From: Micromonospora musae
GTDB lineage: Bacteria > Actinomycetota > Actinomycetes > Mycobacteriales > Micromonosporaceae
NCBI RefSeq assembly: GCF_003626635.1
Contig: NZ_RAZT01000005.1
Span: 62,001 to 126,000, forward strand
Length of the DNA stretch: 64,000 bases
Direction: 5' to 3'
The position numbers were made by a program, and so were the translations under genes. Numbering within the stretch: the stretch's first letter is position 1; each line of letters begins with the position of its first letter. Under the pieces are notes generated by a model, which saw only the letters and a program-made list of their open reading frames with translations, did no database searches and was not told the DNA's origin. This document shows, piece after piece, positions 63,701 through 64,000 of the stretch.

Positions 63701-64000
63701 TCAGTTCTCGCCGAAGACCGCGAGCGCGACCTGGTAGCAGTCGAAGGCGCGGGCCGCCCCGGCGTACGCGGCGAGGTGGATGAAGAGTTCGACGATCTCC
63801 TCCTTGCTTACGCCGGAGTGCAGGGCGATCCGCAGCTGCCCGCGCAGCGGCTCGTGCGTGCCGAGCGTGGCGGCGATGGCGACGGAGACCAGCGCCCGGC
63901 TCCGGGTGTCCAACCCAGGGCGCGGCCACGACTCGCCGAAGGTCTGCATCGTGGCGAGGCGACGGAAGTCTTGACCGACCTCCGGCTCACCGGGGGCGAG
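63701..64000 (-). CDS. Carboxymuconolactone decarboxylase-like protein, 5' end cut by window edge
   Basis: The frame is open from the stop at 63701 to the right edge (100 codons visible; the start lies outside). Seen: FGESWPRPGLDTRSRALVSVAIAATLGTHEPLRGQLRIALHSGVSKEEIVELFIHLAAYAGAARAF, the all-helical CMD fold with the conserved GVSKEEIVE and HLAAYAG; the AhpD CxxC pair is absent, as in PcaC-type members. A short ATG at 63949 exists, but upstream codons stay protein-like. Possibly a gamma-carboxymuconolactone decarboxylase. Confidence 0.8.
   Translation of the reverse strand, partial: LAPGEPEVGQDFRRLATMQTFGESWPRPGLDTRSRALVSVAIAATLGTHEPLRGQLRIALHSGVSKEEIVELFIHLAAYAGAARAFDCYQVALAVFGEN

Overview
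The window is high-GC actinobacterial chromosome, most likely from Micromonospora or a close relative. This is inferred from the very high GC content, codon-position bias, frequent GTG starts, leaderless-looking promoters, the conserved sucC-sucD-perM-purN-purH order, and several GTTGATCA-ended inverted repeats of a kind I associate with that family. It looks like ordinary core chromosome: no phage, plasmid, transposase, CRISPR array, rRNA or tRNA was recognised. About 50 protein genes are dense and mostly in small, translationally coupled groups (ATGA/GTGA overlaps).

Left part (1-9.4 kb): a double-Nudix protein; the phosphatidylethanolamine pair pssA and psd, convergent across a shared terminator; and an envelope-stress locus in which two membrane genes (one PspC-LiaF-like with a Gly-rich repeat tract) lie divergent from a PspC-bearing histidine kinase and its LuxR-type response regulator; then a PIG-L deacetylase. 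From 9.8 to 15.6 kb lies oligopeptide ABC operon 1 (binding protein, two permeases, two ATPases). Next come chorismate mutase with an upstream Tyr/Phe-rich leader peptide and terminator (a probable attenuator), the UvrD/PcrA helicase, and two M23 peptidase genes, one with a long structured 5' leader.

Middle (21-29 kb): a B12-binding methylmalonyl-CoA mutase-type subunit, succinyl-CoA synthetase (sucCD), PerM, a small DUF4190-like membrane protein, and the last purine steps purN-purH. From 29.2 to 35.2 kb, on the minus strand, is oligopeptide ABC operon 2, a paralogue of operon 1. The two operons share a promoter-proximal element at the same distance from the start codon, a hairpin after the binding-protein gene, and a bridging mini-ORF between the permease genes built from a 26-residue module (one copy in operon 1, three in operon 2).

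Right part (35.6-64 kb): folD, malate and isocitrate dehydrogenases flanking a metallo-beta-lactamase-fold hydrolase, a galT-deoR pair, APS kinase fused to a degenerate ATP-sulfurylase domain, a glycosyltransferase, a four-gene ABC-2 exporter set, valS, a nitroreductase, a DNA alkylation repair pair (Ada-AlkA type plus Ogt) with a palindromic repeat lodged in frame inside the glycosylase gene, an FAD oxidoreductase/LLM pair with a divergent HxlR regulator, an unrecognised protein, a peptidase E-like protein, ychF, an alpha/beta hydrolase, a threonine-aldolase-type PLP enzyme, a GNAT acetyltransferase, and a carboxymuconolactone decarboxylase-like gene running off the right edge.
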